31,254 nucleotides of DNA, from positions 1 to 31,254 of the IMG/VR virus record IMGVR_UViG_3300013122_000012; one strand, 5' to 3'. The first letter of the stretch is position 1. Each line of letters opens with the position of its first letter. A program made the position numbers and the translations under genes. The notes below the pieces were generated by a model. The model was not told the DNA's origin, did no database searches, and saw nothing but the letters and a program-made list of their open reading frames with translations. Shown here piece by piece: positions 5,458 to 14,732 of this stretch. Origin of the DNA: a virus.

Positions 5458-6956
5458 TTTTTATATTTTCCTTTCAAGAGACTGATGGGCTGTTTGTTTG
5501 CCTTGTCAATATTCCTGAACATCCCCTTTATTATCAAATTAGGGTTATTCCTACGTTGAAATATATTTAAAGCCGCTTTTTGCACAATACCCGAAGCGAT
5601 TAAGCCAGGGTCTAAAGATAAAAGTCCTCTTGCAATCTGGCCACTTGAGAATATATCCGTCAAATCAAAAAATCCCTTAACATTCTTCCGAGCATCTACG
5701 ATTGCCCTACGGTTTACATCTTGCTCTATTGTTTTTAAGGCGCTATATTTGTTTTTAAGCTGTTGATAGGAATATTTATTCCCCATTGATTCACTTGGCA
5801 GTCTTTCAGGCATCTCAAGAATTGATTTATCTAAAGATTGCCTCAAATTATTTACAATGGCGGCATCTATCACTGCCTTTTGAGCGGTGTCAAATGTAGG
5901 GTTCTTATAATAAGACTGGAGACTGTTATTAAGCAATTTAATGGCATTTTGAGTTTGTTCGGGAGTAAAATTTTGAGCTTTTTTAAGTTGTTGAACGCGT
6001 GTCTGGGCATAATCAACGATTTCAGGATAAAGGTTTTTAAGGGCCTTATTATTTACTCCCCTCATCACTTCATCGGCAATGGGAGATAGGTTTATCTTCA
6101 CGCCCTCTTTGCCTGCTTGTTGTTGCAAAGTATCGTATTGCTTAAAAATATTCTCTTTAGTGTTTTGTATTGCTTGGGAAAATTCATTTAAATTTTCAGG
6201 GAGCTTTTTGGTAGGTTGGTTATATTCATCAGTAAGTCCGAGATTATCTTTATTTTTATAAACAGTCTTTACCGCTTCTCTTGCATTTGTATAATAACCT
6301 TGCATTTGCCCGAATGTCTTTTTACCCATTACAGAAGGCCGGATTGCTTTACTAATGGCGGTATCTATAATCCCATTTATTCTATTCTCCAAAGGTTTGA
6401 TTGCGGTTTGGGCTTTATTCAGAATTAACCCTCCCGCACTTAATCCTCCAAGATAACCTCCCACACCTATCAATTCTTTTAATTCTCTTGGTGTTTTTTG
6501 CGGCAATGCCTCTTCTATTTTTTGGGCGGCTATATCCGATGCTTTAAAAACCGGATACCCCATAGCCAATCCTTTTAGGGTAGCAAGCGGTGAAGTAGCC
6601 ATACCTGCGATAATTGAACTCTGGATAAAAGGATGGGTTATCCCCTGCACTAACTGTTTGGTGGTAGGTTCTCTATACATACCAATATCAAAAGTGCGCC
6701 TTAATCCGGTTTCGGGAGTCTTGCCTTCATATTGCCTTGCCACATCCGATAATCTCATTCCTGAAATTCTCGATATAGCACCGATATTTTGGGCCTGGGC
6801 CTGTTCTTCAGCAGTCATCGGTTTTAGATTTAAGGGAGACTTGGCCGTGCGAAGTTCGGTATTGAAAGGGATATCCGTTATTATTCCTTTGGCTTTAGGT
6901 TTGAAATCTATTGTGATATTTTTTGATGAAGTTGGTCTAAAATCTATATCAGTCAT
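5454..6956 (-). CDS. Large internal virion (ejection-type) protein
   Basis: This 500-residue protein is coupled to the upstream gene by TAATG. Residues 1-60 are polar and low in structure. About 105-190 hold Ala/Gly-rich hydrophobic stretches (SIIAGMATSPLATLKGLAMG, GVGGYLGGLSAGG). About 220-420 are helical with many Gln and Lys. Podoviruses commonly carry such large helical proteins with membrane-active stretches last in the virion operon, as ejection or internal-core proteins. I infer that role from position and composition, not from a specific match. Confidence 0.5.
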   Translation of the reverse strand: MTDIDFRPTSSKNITIDFKPKAKGIITDIPFNTELRTAKSPLNLKPMTAEEQAQAQNIGAISRISGMRLSDVARQYEGKTPETGLRRTFDIGMYREPTTKQLVQGITHPFIQSSIIAGMATSPLATLKGLAMGYPVFKASDIAAQKIEEALPQKTPRELKELIGVGGYLGGLSAGGLILNKAQTAIKPLENRINGIIDTAISKAIRPSVMGKKTFGQMQGYYTNAREAVKTVYKNKDNLGLTDEYNQPTKKLPENLNEFSQAIQNTKENIFKQYDTLQQQAGKEGVKINLSPIADEVMRGVNNKALKNLYPEIVDYAQTRVQQLKKAQNFTPEQTQNAIKLLNNSLQSYYKNPTFDTAQKAVIDAAIVNNLRQSLDKSILEMPERLPSESMGNKYSYQQLKNKYSALKTIEQDVNRRAIVDARKNVKGFFDLTDIFSSGQIARGLLSLDPGLIASGIVQKAALNIFQRRNNPNLIIKGMFRNIDKANKQPISLLKGKYKK

Positions 6957-7879
6957 TATAATTTTCTCCTATAACCTTCCGCCAATGCTTGATTTAATTG
7001 TTCTATCGGTATATCCCCCTCTGTTCCATCGGGAGATATGACATTGACTCTTTGGTTTGAAGAAGTTGAAGTAGAGCCTACATTTAGCGCCTTTATACCT
7101 TTACGCATAAGTTGCTCACCGGCCATAAATTCTTTTTTGAATGTTTCTATGTCTCTGCGATAAGTTTCTTCGGATTTTCCCAATGGGTTAAGAAGAATGT
7201 CAACTCTCTTGGCTTCGGTTGAGGTTAATTGTTTACCACCTCTTAAAAAGGGAATATCGGCCTTTAGTGCCACAAGATTGCTTTTAAAATCCTGAACACC
7301 TTGGTCTTGGATAGCCAGATAAGGCATAGATTGGGCTTGGAATGACTGCCAGTTCCCAAATTTGCCTTCTTTGAATTTCGGCAATACATCAGTCAACAGA
7401 TTGTCAAGCCGAGTCTGTAATCGTTTGGAGGTAATGACATAATTTTTTTCCTCTTGTGTTAAATCCTCCGGTTTGATAAGTGGATTTTCTGTTATTCCGC
7501 TTCTTGTGATATTCTTTTTAGAGATGATGTATTTCTCTATGTTTCCCGCATTTATATCAGGAATGGCTATCTCTGGGGCTACTTCTTCTCCTGTGGTTGC
7601 GTTTCTATATACTATGCCCCCACCTCCTGTTCCCATTTGATTGGCTGCACTCTCATAAAACTTGGCCTGTGCTTTCTCCAAATCTGAGGGATACATATTC
7701 TTGATTTGCTGGACTTGACCCAATACACCTAATTGCTCCCCTTGTTCTCTCTGCGAACGCAACCTATCAGCCACACCTTTGATAATTGAACCTAATTGCG
7801 ACAATCGGCCACCGCCGGCATCACGCCCTATTTGATACCCGCTTACCAGATTTGCCGCAGCTCCTCTCCAATCAGCCAT
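6956..7879 (-). CDS. Internal virion/ejection-type structural protein
   Basis: This 307-residue protein begins MADWRGAAANLVSGYQIG behind GAGGTG. It has a Gly-rich N-terminus and a helical body. A stretch near residues 205-255 (DIPFLRGGKQLTSTEAKR, then an ETFKKEF helix) recurs in virion proteins of short-tailed environmental phages. It lies between two other large virion proteins and is translationally coupled to the next. The ejection role is inferred. Confidence 0.5.
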   Translation of the reverse strand: MADWRGAAANLVSGYQIGRDAGGGRLSQLGSIIKGVADRLRSQREQGEQLGVLGQVQQIKNMYPSDLEKAQAKFYESAANQMGTGGGGIVYRNATTGEEVAPEIAIPDINAGNIEKYIISKKNITRSGITENPLIKPEDLTQEEKNYVITSKRLQTRLDNLLTDVLPKFKEGKFGNWQSFQAQSMPYLAIQDQGVQDFKSNLVALKADIPFLRGGKQLTSTEAKRVDILLNPLGKSEETYRRDIETFKKEFMAGEQLMRKGIKALNVGSTSTSSNQRVNVISPDGTEGDIPIEQLNQALAEGYRRKL

Positions 7880-7899
7880 TTCACACCTCTATTTTTTTA

Positions 7900-7928
7900 T
7901 TGACTTTTGTAAAATTTATGCTTATAAT
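7900..7928 (+). promoter_or_regulatory. Sigma-70 promoter for the lipoprotein gene
   Basis: TTGACT (7900-7905) and TATAAT (7923-7928) are separated by 17 bp. The site is in the AT-rich gap between two minus-strand virion genes and 24 bp ahead of the plus-strand ATG. It is the best promoter in the late half of the window. Confidence 0.8.
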
Positions 7929-7951
7929 TCTCTTAAAAAAAGGAGAATAAT

Positions 7952-8452
7952 ATGAAAATAAAATTAATGGTTTCAATTCCGTTATTCTTGGTATTGTTCT
8001 TAACTGGATGCGCCAGTATTGTTGGTAAAAATCTATTTCCCTTAACAATTAATAGTAATCCAGAAGAAGCAAATATTGTAATTCAAGATGAAAAAGGAAA
8101 AAAAATGTTTTCAGGAACAACCCCAGCAACCATTACATTAACCGCAGGTGAACCTTATTTTCACGCAAAATCCTATCACATTACTTTTTCAAAGTCGGGA
8201 TATGCAGAACAATATGTAACAGTAAAGGCAACTTTGAGTGGTTGGTATTGGGGTAATATTCTTTTTGGTGGGCTTATCGGTGTATTAATCGTTGACCCCA
8301 TAACAGGTAAAATGTGGAAATTGCCTACTGATGATATTACCGTCAATCTTTCTCAAAAGTTATCCTTAAATCAAAATCAACCGACTTTGAAAATTTGGAC
8401 ATTTAATCAAGTTCCAAAAGATATTAGAAAAGAATTAATTGAAATTAATTAA
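7952..8452 (+). CDS. Lipoprotein moron on the opposite strand
   Basis: This is the only convincing plus-strand gene. The 166-residue product has a signal peptide ending in the lipobox LTGC at about residues 17-20, followed by ASIVGKN. A PEGA-like beta region with NSNPEEANIVIQDEKGKKMF then TPATITL follows. Near residue 100 a Gly-rich hydrophobic hairpin (GNILFGGLIGVLIVDPITGK) is typical of a common family of small bacterial lipoproteins. It has its own consensus promoter and an AGGAG site. It splits the minus-strand ejection-protein genes, and its base composition is AT-rich. This fits a moron expressed in the host envelope, perhaps for superinfection exclusion (inference). Confidence 0.8.
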   Translation: MKIKLMVSIPLFLVLFLTGCASIVGKNLFPLTINSNPEEANIVIQDEKGKKMFSGTTPATITLTAGEPYFHAKSYHITFSKSGYAEQYVTVKATLSGWYWGNILFGGLIGVLIVDPITGKMWKLPTDDITVNLSQKLSLNQNQPTLKIWTFNQVPKDIRKELIEIN

Positions 8453-8478
8453 ATAATTTTCAAAGAGCAATTAATTCT
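8431..8478. terminator. AT-rich inverted repeat between convergent genes
   Basis: AGAATTAATTG (8431-8441) and CAATTAATTCT (8468-8478) form a perfect 11-bp stem with a 26-nt loop. The repeat spans the ends of the convergent lipoprotein and ejection-protein genes. It could stop transcription weakly in either direction. Confidence 0.35.
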
Positions 8479-9976
8479 ATCTTCCCAAGTTTATATTTAT
8501 ACCGCCCGTGCCAGTAAAAACCCCTGGCTTTTGGGTTCCCCTGATTAAAAGTTCAGTCCCCAAGGTTCCCAATGCCTGGCGGATTTGCTGAACATCTTGC
8601 ACATTCGCCCCATAAATCATTGCTGCCGTTTGGACATCCAATCCAGTAAGGCCCACCAAATCATCCATCGTTGCCGCATCAACTCCTAATGCCTGTTGAA
8701 TGGCATTATATTTTTCTGTCCGCGCTAATTCAAATCTCCTTTGTTCGGTTTCAGAAGCTAATGCACTTTCGGTTCTGGCGAGTTCTTCTTGTAGTTTAGC
8801 TTTAGCCGCTAAATGCTCACCGGTTCCGTAAACACCCGCTAAATTATAAGCAGCGTCTAACTGCTTCTGTGCCTCTGTATAATTCTCTCTTGTCCTGCGC
8901 AGAGCCGCATTATAATATTCGTCATTTGCGGTCGGATAAAGCTCGCTTGCGGGAGTTTTTAAGATTGTCTGTAACTCTGCTTGGGCCTGCTGACCTAATG
9001 GAGTTAATCCCTGTCCACTTAATAATTTTCTCCTAATGTCTTCTATACTCGAAGGCATTTGAAAGGTGGGGGTTTTAGGCAACATAGATGCTCCCACTAA
9101 CCCTGTTCCAAGGATATTTTCAGGTGAAGTAAGTTTTTGGAATAAATTTTTCTCTCCTGTTTTTTCTATACCTCCCCCCACCCCTGCTTTAACATTTGTT
9201 TGCATAGGAGAAACATTTGTATTACCCATTGCTAAGGGTTGTCTCGTACTTATAGATTTAGCAAGAGCAGGTTGAGCCAAAACACCAATTCCAGAAGCAT
9301 ATGTTTGGGCAGCAGAAGGAGCTAAACCTTGCCCAATTGCTGATGGTAATCCTATTTTAGCTGCTTCTGTTGCGGCTTTAGTAGTCATACCTAAAGCAGA
9401 TTGAACACCACTTTGTAGTTGTCCTAAAAATCCAGATGTAGTAGGAACTGTCTTTGCAGCCTGAATTCCAGGAGCCATACCCGCACCGCCTAATGCGCCA
9501 CCTACCCCTGATAAAATAGTAGGTAATGGTTCAACCCTTTGTCCACTGGCTGCTTGTTGCGCAGCACTCGCTCCCGCACCGCCTAATGCGCCGCCCACCG
9601 TAGAACCAACCTGTGCAGTGGATCCTAATATTGGCCCTAATGTTGCTCCCCCTACACCACCAAGCAGGGTGCCTAAAACCGGAACAACCACGGGTGCGAT
9701 TTTCTCAAAAATTCCCCCCACTCCTCCCTTCCACCGAATACCGTTTTCATCTTCGTGTCCGGAGTTCTTGGCTAAGAGTTCCTGGAGTTCGTGTTGCATT
9801 GTCGCAGCATCCATTTCCTTGACTACCGTTCTGCGGACATATGCCTCTCTTTTTTCTTTGTCGGCAAAACCCAGCGAGTCCTTTAGTTTTTCTTCCGTAA
9901 TATACGGAAACTGCTTATGCAGGCTGTCGTAATCTTTATCATCGAGAACTGCTATCGTATAAATTTCCTTTTCCAT
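8477..9976 (-). CDS. Gly/Ala-rich internal virion protein
   Basis: This 499-residue protein starts at 9976 behind GGGAGG. About residues 85-190 are repetitive, small-residue hydrophobic sequence (for example VVVPVLGTLLGGVGGATLG and VGGALGGAGAS), like membrane-penetrating parts of ejection proteins. About 345-430 form a long charged helix (YTEAQKQLDAAYNLAG, QEELARTESALASETEQRR). The C-terminus is Gly-rich again. Position and composition suggest an ejection or internal-core protein of a short-tailed phage. There is no residue-level match to a named family. Confidence 0.5.
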   Translation of the reverse strand: MEKEIYTIAVLDDKDYDSLHKQFPYITEEKLKDSLGFADKEKREAYVRRTVVKEMDAATMQHELQELLAKNSGHEDENGIRWKGGVGGIFEKIAPVVVPVLGTLLGGVGGATLGPILGSTAQVGSTVGGALGGAGASAAQQAASGQRVEPLPTILSGVGGALGGAGMAPGIQAAKTVPTTSGFLGQLQSGVQSALGMTTKAATEAAKIGLPSAIGQGLAPSAAQTYASGIGVLAQPALAKSISTRQPLAMGNTNVSPMQTNVKAGVGGGIEKTGEKNLFQKLTSPENILGTGLVGASMLPKTPTFQMPSSIEDIRRKLLSGQGLTPLGQQAQAELQTILKTPASELYPTANDEYYNAALRRTRENYTEAQKQLDAAYNLAGVYGTGEHLAAKAKLQEELARTESALASETEQRRFELARTEKYNAIQQALGVDAATMDDLVGLTGLDVQTAAMIYGANVQDVQQIRQALGTLGTELLIRGTQKPGVFTGTGGININLGR

Positions 9977-9977
9977 T

Positions 9978-10370
9978 TTATTCCTCCCTTATTTTCTTAA
10001 TCCGTGTTTCCAATTCGTTTTTATCTTTATTAAATCTAAGCCAATAAATGCACTTTACATTTTTGTAATTATGCAGAATATGAAGTTTAAACTTATGCCA
10101 TACCTCAAACGCTATTCTTGGATTTCCTAACTCCTTGAATGTTTCGTTGTCAGTCAAAAGTTGCGCAGCATAACAGGTATCACCGTCTTTGTCATCGCTC
10201 AAGACTTCCCAGGGGTTGCCCTGGATATATTTGTCCAGATTTTCTTTATGACAGATATAAAAAGTAATGAGGCAACCTATTGTCTGTTTATTCTTTAAAA
10301 GAAATGGGAATGCCCTGTCCTTTTTTAACATCTGCTCATAATATGTTTTGTTTTCTAAAATTGCGTTCAT
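9978..10370 (-). CDS. Conserved-looking phage protein, unknown (possibly acetyltransferase-like)
   Basis: This 130-residue protein has alternating strands and helices. It includes TIGCLITFYICHKENLDKY, a Cys/Asp-rich turn and a C-terminal KCIYWLRFNKDKNELETR. Genes of this size between tail and internal-protein genes in podoviruses sometimes encode GNAT-fold proteins. I cannot see the acetyl-CoA loop, so that identity is only a possibility. It ends 2 bp before the next gene. Confidence 0.4.
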   Translation of the reverse strand: MNAILENKTYYEQMLKKDRAFPFLLKNKQTIGCLITFYICHKENLDKYIQGNPWEVLSDDKDGDTCYAAQLLTDNETFKELGNPRIAFEVWHKFKLHILHNYKNVKCIYWLRFNKDKNELETRIKKIREE

Positions 10371-10391
10371 TCTATCTATGTTTTTACTACT

Positions 10392-10481
10392 TTAATTTTC
10401 CTTCCCTAAGCTCTGTTGAGGACTTGAATTGCAATCAGTATTTATGCCCTTCTGCGCCTTAACATTTAATTTATATTTCAC
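10392..10481 (-). CDS. Possible 29-residue ORF
   Basis: A GTG at 10481 overlaps the stop of the upstream tail gene as GTGA. The product is polar and Lys/Gln-rich. It has no ribosome site of its own, so coupling would be needed. It fills most of the otherwise empty 10371-10477 gap. Confidence 0.25.
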   Translation of the reverse strand: MKYKLNVKAQKGINTDCNSSPQQSLGKEN

Positions 10482-11080
10482 GAAAGTCGTTCTAATAGAA
10501 CAAAAATTCCATATTTCGGACTTCCGGTTGCCCCCCCAACTGTCGTAGAGTAGCTTATGGCTGCCGCGGTTGTTCTAATAAAAGACATTCCCGTGGCGGC
10601 ATTGCCTTTTCCATTCAAATTTATCTGTGCAGCTGGCTTTACCTGTTGGGCTTGTGCATCATCAGTCCAGTAAATATCGGTATCGAGCGTTCCCCCTGTT
10701 CCAGCGGTTGTGCAGACGTGATATACAGAGGCCCTGTATAAACCTGATTCCGGTGGTGTCCATAAAGTAGTCTTACTGATACTGGCGGTTTGTTCCGTGA
10801 GTTGGACTGTGGTAGCGATAGTTGCCTGTCCAATCGTTGCTTGATTCCATTCCACGAATTGCCAGGTCGAGTTTGTATCATCCCAAAAGTAGAATCTTCT
10901 TGAAGTCCCTGATATAAAAAGAAAATGCTCTCCTGACTCACCTGTATGGGTAGGAACAGAACTCACTATCCGCATTTGATACCGGCCTAAATTCAGGATA
11001 TTGCGGATGTCATTGACAAAGTTTATAAAGCCGACATCTTTGCGAAGTTCTTTTGAAAATTCATAATCTTCTACCTTCAA
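10478..11080 (-). CDS. Tail-associated beta-rich protein
   Basis: This 200-residue protein reads from a TTG at 11080 with AGGAG six bases before it. The N-terminal 40 residues are helical. From about residue 55 the protein is Ser/Thr/Gly-rich with aromatic beta strands (FLFISGTSRRFYFWDD, TLWTPPESGLYRASVYH). The second half resembles the TNF/C1q-like or jelly-roll tips of tail fibres (inference). It sits directly after the large tail protein and may assemble with it. Confidence 0.45.
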   Translation of the reverse strand: MKVEDYEFSKELRKDVGFINFVNDIRNILNLGRYQMRIVSSVPTHTGESGEHFLFISGTSRRFYFWDDTNSTWQFVEWNQATIGQATIATTVQLTEQTASISKTTLWTPPESGLYRASVYHVCTTAGTGGTLDTDIYWTDDAQAQQVKPAAQINLNGKGNAATGMSFIRTTAAAISYSTTVGGATGSPKYGIFVLLERLS

Positions 11081-11089
11081 GAGTTCTCC

Positions 11090-14014
11090 TTATGCTGTTG
11101 CCCTGTCATTGATACTTACGCCAATGGGTTCTCCATAGAGGTCTATCCCATAAATCGTCGGTGCTGGGTTGCTTGAATTGTCTTTTATTTTTACCTGGAA
11201 CATATTTTCAATCGTCCCTATGTCAAATCCGTAGGACTTGCCAAAAGCAAGTTCGTCGTTATGGTTAAAACTGAATGTCTGGGCTGTTGACCAGGACACA
11301 TTCCAGTCAAGCCGGAATTGAAAGTTTGCATTTAAAATTGAGACAGAGGTAACTTCTTTATAATGAATGAATAATTGTAGTAGTTTGTTTAATAAACTCA
11401 CTGCCTGCGGCCTGATTTTTCCTGATACCCAATAGGCATTTATCGCTGAGCCATCATCGGAGTTACCGCTTTCCTGTAACCAGGTATATCCCGTATATCC
11501 AGAACAGTATAATTTTTTGATTTTATCGGTGGACATAGCGTAACAGGAGCTTGCGAAAATCTGACCGTCATACGGATAAACCCCACCCGTCTTGTAGTCA
11601 AAGACAAAACCATAATTTACAACTGTATCTGTCCCCAAAACGCAATACAGGATATATTCGTGGGTGTCAGTCTTGACTACTGCGTGAAACAAGTCTATAT
11701 AGGCAAAATTCATATCCGAGAAAGATAATGGTTGGTCGTCTGCTGTTGCGAACAAGTCGTTGGTTTCCTCGGTAAGACTATCGTTTATAATCTGAATGTT
11801 ATATCCGTCAAAAATAGCCAACTTTTTATCGGTAGTAAGGAATATCAAAACTGAACCTATATCTCCCCCCATATCCACTTCTTTTATCGTGAAATGGCAC
11901 GGACAACCTATGCCCGCAACCTGGTCAACTTGAAAGGTCGGGTTTGAGCCAAGATAAGTAATCCTGTGAATCGAGTAACGCTTAAAGACATAGAGACGGC
12001 CTTTAAGCATTCTTACGCCGGTTATCACATCTCCGTCATTTGTGTTAAAGGCATTAGAAAAAGTATTTCCCGCGGGCCAACTGCTATAATCCGATAGGGT
12101 AGAATATTGTCCGTTGTTAGGCGAACCCCTTATGCCGAAGATAAAGGCATAATTTTTCCAAATGGCAAGAAACTTTCCTCTGGGGGCAGCGGTTACTAAC
12201 GAAGCATCCCCTGAACCCGTATATGTGTAAAGTCCGATGTCGGTATTTATTAACGCCCTGCCGGATTGCCAGTCCCCAAAAGTCCAGAAGCGGCTTGAGG
12301 TGAGGTTTGAGGCAGCGTAAAAATTGTCTATATAAAAAGTATTATCAGCATCGGCATTGACAATCGTGATAATTATTCTGTCTATCGCATCCTTATTCAC
12401 ATTTGCCACCGATGAAATATCCCATACGACTGTTTGCCACACACTCGCCGTGGTTATGTTTGGTGTTATCTCGGTAGTCGTTCCCCCTGAATCGTGTATG
12501 CCGATTTTTATATTACTTCCCGTGCGGGATGAATAGATGCTGAATTTTAAAGTATCTTGATTGCTTAAATCTATCGGGGAGCCGATTGTGCGCGTAAGGG
12601 TATCGTTGAGCGAAGAGGTCGCCAAGGCAATGCCTTTTAAAGAATAAGACCCTTGAGTTTTGATAGTAGATTCGGAGTAACTTTGTAAAGATACACCTTT
12701 TATCTCCAAAACTTCTATCTCGTATATAACAGCATTGTTTGGGTCATAAAAACTTGTAATATAAAGCCTAAGATATCGGTAAGGTGTGGAATTAGAGAAA
12801 GTAAATTCCTGCCAATCAGATGTTGCTGCGGAAGTTCCATTATATAAATTTGTCCAGTCGCTGTCATTATTTGAACCTTGAAAAATAAAATCCTTAATGC
12901 CTATCGTGGCGTGAGACTTTATTCTTAATTTTCTGGGTATCTTTGTTATACCTGCCCCAAGGTCATATTTCCACCAATCAGGTGCAGGATTTAGATATTC
13001 CGATTGCCAATACGATGCTTCATTATCATCACAAGCATTTGAAGGTGGAAAAGAAGGATGGCTACTTTCTGCGGTAGGAGTGCCGCCAGTTAATATATCG
13101 GGGCCATATACAGGAGAGGTATCGCTACTTACATACGCCGCCTGCGCCGCCGCATCCGTGGCATACTCCATATAGTCAACTTCGACACTGGCACTCAAAA
13201 GTGCATCCCAGGTTCCGTCAGGAGTTCCTGTAGAACCTTTATCCATCTTGTAGATATTTGAACCCCAAATTCCCAAAACCATATTCTTGGATGAGAAGTC
13301 AAACAAGGCATATCCGTCGTTTCCTTTTGCCCCACCTGTTATATAAATCTCAAAGATAGCATCGTGAGTCCCGTTTGCTCCCCAGGTTGTAGCATCATAG
13401 GCGCTCATACTGCCATCGGGATAAACTACATCATAGTCATCAGCACCCCACTGGACATAAGCAGTCCCGTTTATGGTGTTGTCTCCTTGAAAAACAAGAT
13501 GATATTGCGTTCCGGCCGTCAGGGTGGGTTGGGTAGCGAAAGTAAAAGTTACCCAGGCATAAGTAGTGGTGATTTTGGTAGCAATGTCCAGATTTGCAGA
13601 AGTTCCGTTAGTAACCGCTGTCCCGGAAGGAACTCCGGAACTATCTGTCTGGATCTCAATGTTGATATTCCCCGTGGGAGAGCCGGTTTTCTTAAGCCAT
13701 AATCTGACCTTTTTTACAGCCGCAGAGGTATTGGACTTAAATCCTTGCGATATTTGTGTCCTGGCTACTGCATCACGAAGAGCATAATCATAAGTCTGGA
13801 ATCCAGGGGGATAATAGACATCAAGCCCATCAGAAGCAATGACAGAAGAATTTACTTTTGCAAAACCATCCCGCTTAATAAGCCGATTTCCCACTCCTGC
13901 GCAATGAAAGTTGCGCATATTCGGACTCTTATTAAGGGGCATATTGATAAGTGGAGTCTTGGTATCTTGGCCACCCGAAAAGTCATTAATCACTGTAACT
14001 GCTTTGCGTATCAC
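11090..14014 (-). CDS. Large multidomain tail protein with carbohydrate-binding-type modules
   Basis: This 974-residue protein has a GTG start overlapping the adaptor stop as GTGA. Residues 1-60 (DFSGGQDTKTPLINMPLNKS) are a virion-docking start seen in podovirus tail proteins. About 85-230 is a beta sandwich of the type with QPTLTAGTQYHLVF. About 310-440 is discoidin/F5-8C-like (SHPSFPPSNACDDNEASYWQ, WWKYDLG, YRYLRLYI). About 445-575 is a jelly-roll CBM-like module ending in NTFYIDNFYA. About 580-800 is propeller-like repeats. The core probably forms part of the tail nozzle or stopper while the inserted modules bind surface glycans. The fold calls come from motif patterns only. Confidence 0.65.
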   Translation of the reverse strand: MIRKAVTVINDFSGGQDTKTPLINMPLNKSPNMRNFHCAGVGNRLIKRDGFAKVNSSVIASDGLDVYYPPGFQTYDYALRDAVARTQISQGFKSNTSAAVKKVRLWLKKTGSPTGNINIEIQTDSSGVPSGTAVTNGTSANLDIATKITTTYAWVTFTFATQPTLTAGTQYHLVFQGDNTINGTAYVQWGADDYDVVYPDGSMSAYDATTWGANGTHDAIFEIYITGGAKGNDGYALFDFSSKNMVLGIWGSNIYKMDKGSTGTPDGTWDALLSASVEVDYMEYATDAAAQAAYVSSDTSPVYGPDILTGGTPTAESSHPSFPPSNACDDNEASYWQSEYLNPAPDWWKYDLGAGITKIPRKLRIKSHATIGIKDFIFQGSNNDSDWTNLYNGTSAATSDWQEFTFSNSTPYRYLRLYITSFYDPNNAVIYEIEVLEIKGVSLQSYSESTIKTQGSYSLKGIALATSSLNDTLTRTIGSPIDLSNQDTLKFSIYSSRTGSNIKIGIHDSGGTTTEITPNITTASVWQTVVWDISSVANVNKDAIDRIIITIVNADADNTFYIDNFYAASNLTSSRFWTFGDWQSGRALINTDIGLYTYTGSGDASLVTAAPRGKFLAIWKNYAFIFGIRGSPNNGQYSTLSDYSSWPAGNTFSNAFNTNDGDVITGVRMLKGRLYVFKRYSIHRITYLGSNPTFQVDQVAGIGCPCHFTIKEVDMGGDIGSVLIFLTTDKKLAIFDGYNIQIINDSLTEETNDLFATADDQPLSFSDMNFAYIDLFHAVVKTDTHEYILYCVLGTDTVVNYGFVFDYKTGGVYPYDGQIFASSCYAMSTDKIKKLYCSGYTGYTWLQESGNSDDGSAINAYWVSGKIRPQAVSLLNKLLQLFIHYKEVTSVSILNANFQFRLDWNVSWSTAQTFSFNHNDELAFGKSYGFDIGTIENMFQVKIKDNSSNPAPTIYGIDLYGEPIGVSINDRATA

Positions 14015-14730
14015 TTATAATCCCTTTGTGGTGTTTCTCTATTTACCCCGTGAAGTATCCCATATAAAGGTTTTCCTCTCTGGCGTTTCACTCCCCGGAA
14101 ATGAATATCGTTTTTAAAGTAATTGTTTATCTCATTCCTTGCCTTTACTTCCCAGGCAGTTGCATTTGCAATATCCCCCTGTTTCAGATTTAATTCGGCG
14201 ACTGCTAAATAAACCAACGCCATTTGTAAATTAGTGGGTGGTATATCTGGTATGGAAGTATCAGTAGATAATTCAGTGGGTTTTTTATCGTAGTCTATGT
14301 AAATCGTGGAATAGAGCGACACAAAAGAAGATGATGGACGAGGAGAAAGATAGAGTTTAAACGCTCCGGATATTTCGAGAAAAGCGCAGATTGTAGGATC
14401 GCCGTCATCGTCGTTGTCGTTTTTTTGCGCCCATACCTCATCGCTAACTATATCTATTGGCTCCTCAATACCGTTAGAAATATAGAAAACCCTAACCGGA
14501 TAGTTAAAATCTGATAGGGAAGTAAGAGCATAGCTTTGAGTAGAAGTGACGGGTGTTATGGTTCCCTGCCTGCGTAGCGCATACCACCTACGCATAGCGG
14601 CAAGTTTTCTCAAAGCATCATTTATTGCTCTCTTTGCTTTCGTGTCAGCACCAGAGATATTATTGATATTTGCGTAGTCCTGGACGCGCGTTACTAGGTC
14701 GGAAAACTGCAATCCATATGTAGGCGACAT
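14011..14730 (-). CDS. Head-tail adaptor protein
   Basis: This 239-residue protein is preceded by AGGGGAA. It begins with a helix (FSDLVTRVQDYANINN) followed by AKRAINDALRKLAAMRRWY. A beta segment and a C-terminal helical stretch with a TPR-like look (NLQMALVYLAVAELNLKQGD) complete it. That order is the podovirus adaptor / P22 gp4-like arrangement that joins portal to tail. It lies between the zinc-finger protein gene and the large tail gene, with overlaps on the tail side, which fits. Confidence 0.6.
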   Translation of the reverse strand: MSPTYGLQFSDLVTRVQDYANINNISGADTKAKRAINDALRKLAAMRRWYALRRQGTITPVTSTQSYALTSLSDFNYPVRVFYISNGIEEPIDIVSDEVWAQKNDNDDDGDPTICAFLEISGAFKLYLSPRPSSSFVSLYSTIYIDYDKKPTELSTDTSIPDIPPTNLQMALVYLAVAELNLKQGDIANATAWEVKARNEINNYFKNDIHFRGVKRQRGKPLYGILHGVNRETPQRDYK

Positions 14731-14732
14731 AT

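Noticed and set aside
10639-10941. Minus-strand 100-codon ORF inside the tail-associated gene
   Set aside because: Alternative frame of 10478-11080, with no ribosome site and a composition unlike its neighbours.
13364-14117. Several plus-strand ORFs opposite the tail and adaptor genes
   Set aside because: They are antisense shadows without promoters, ribosome sites or family features.
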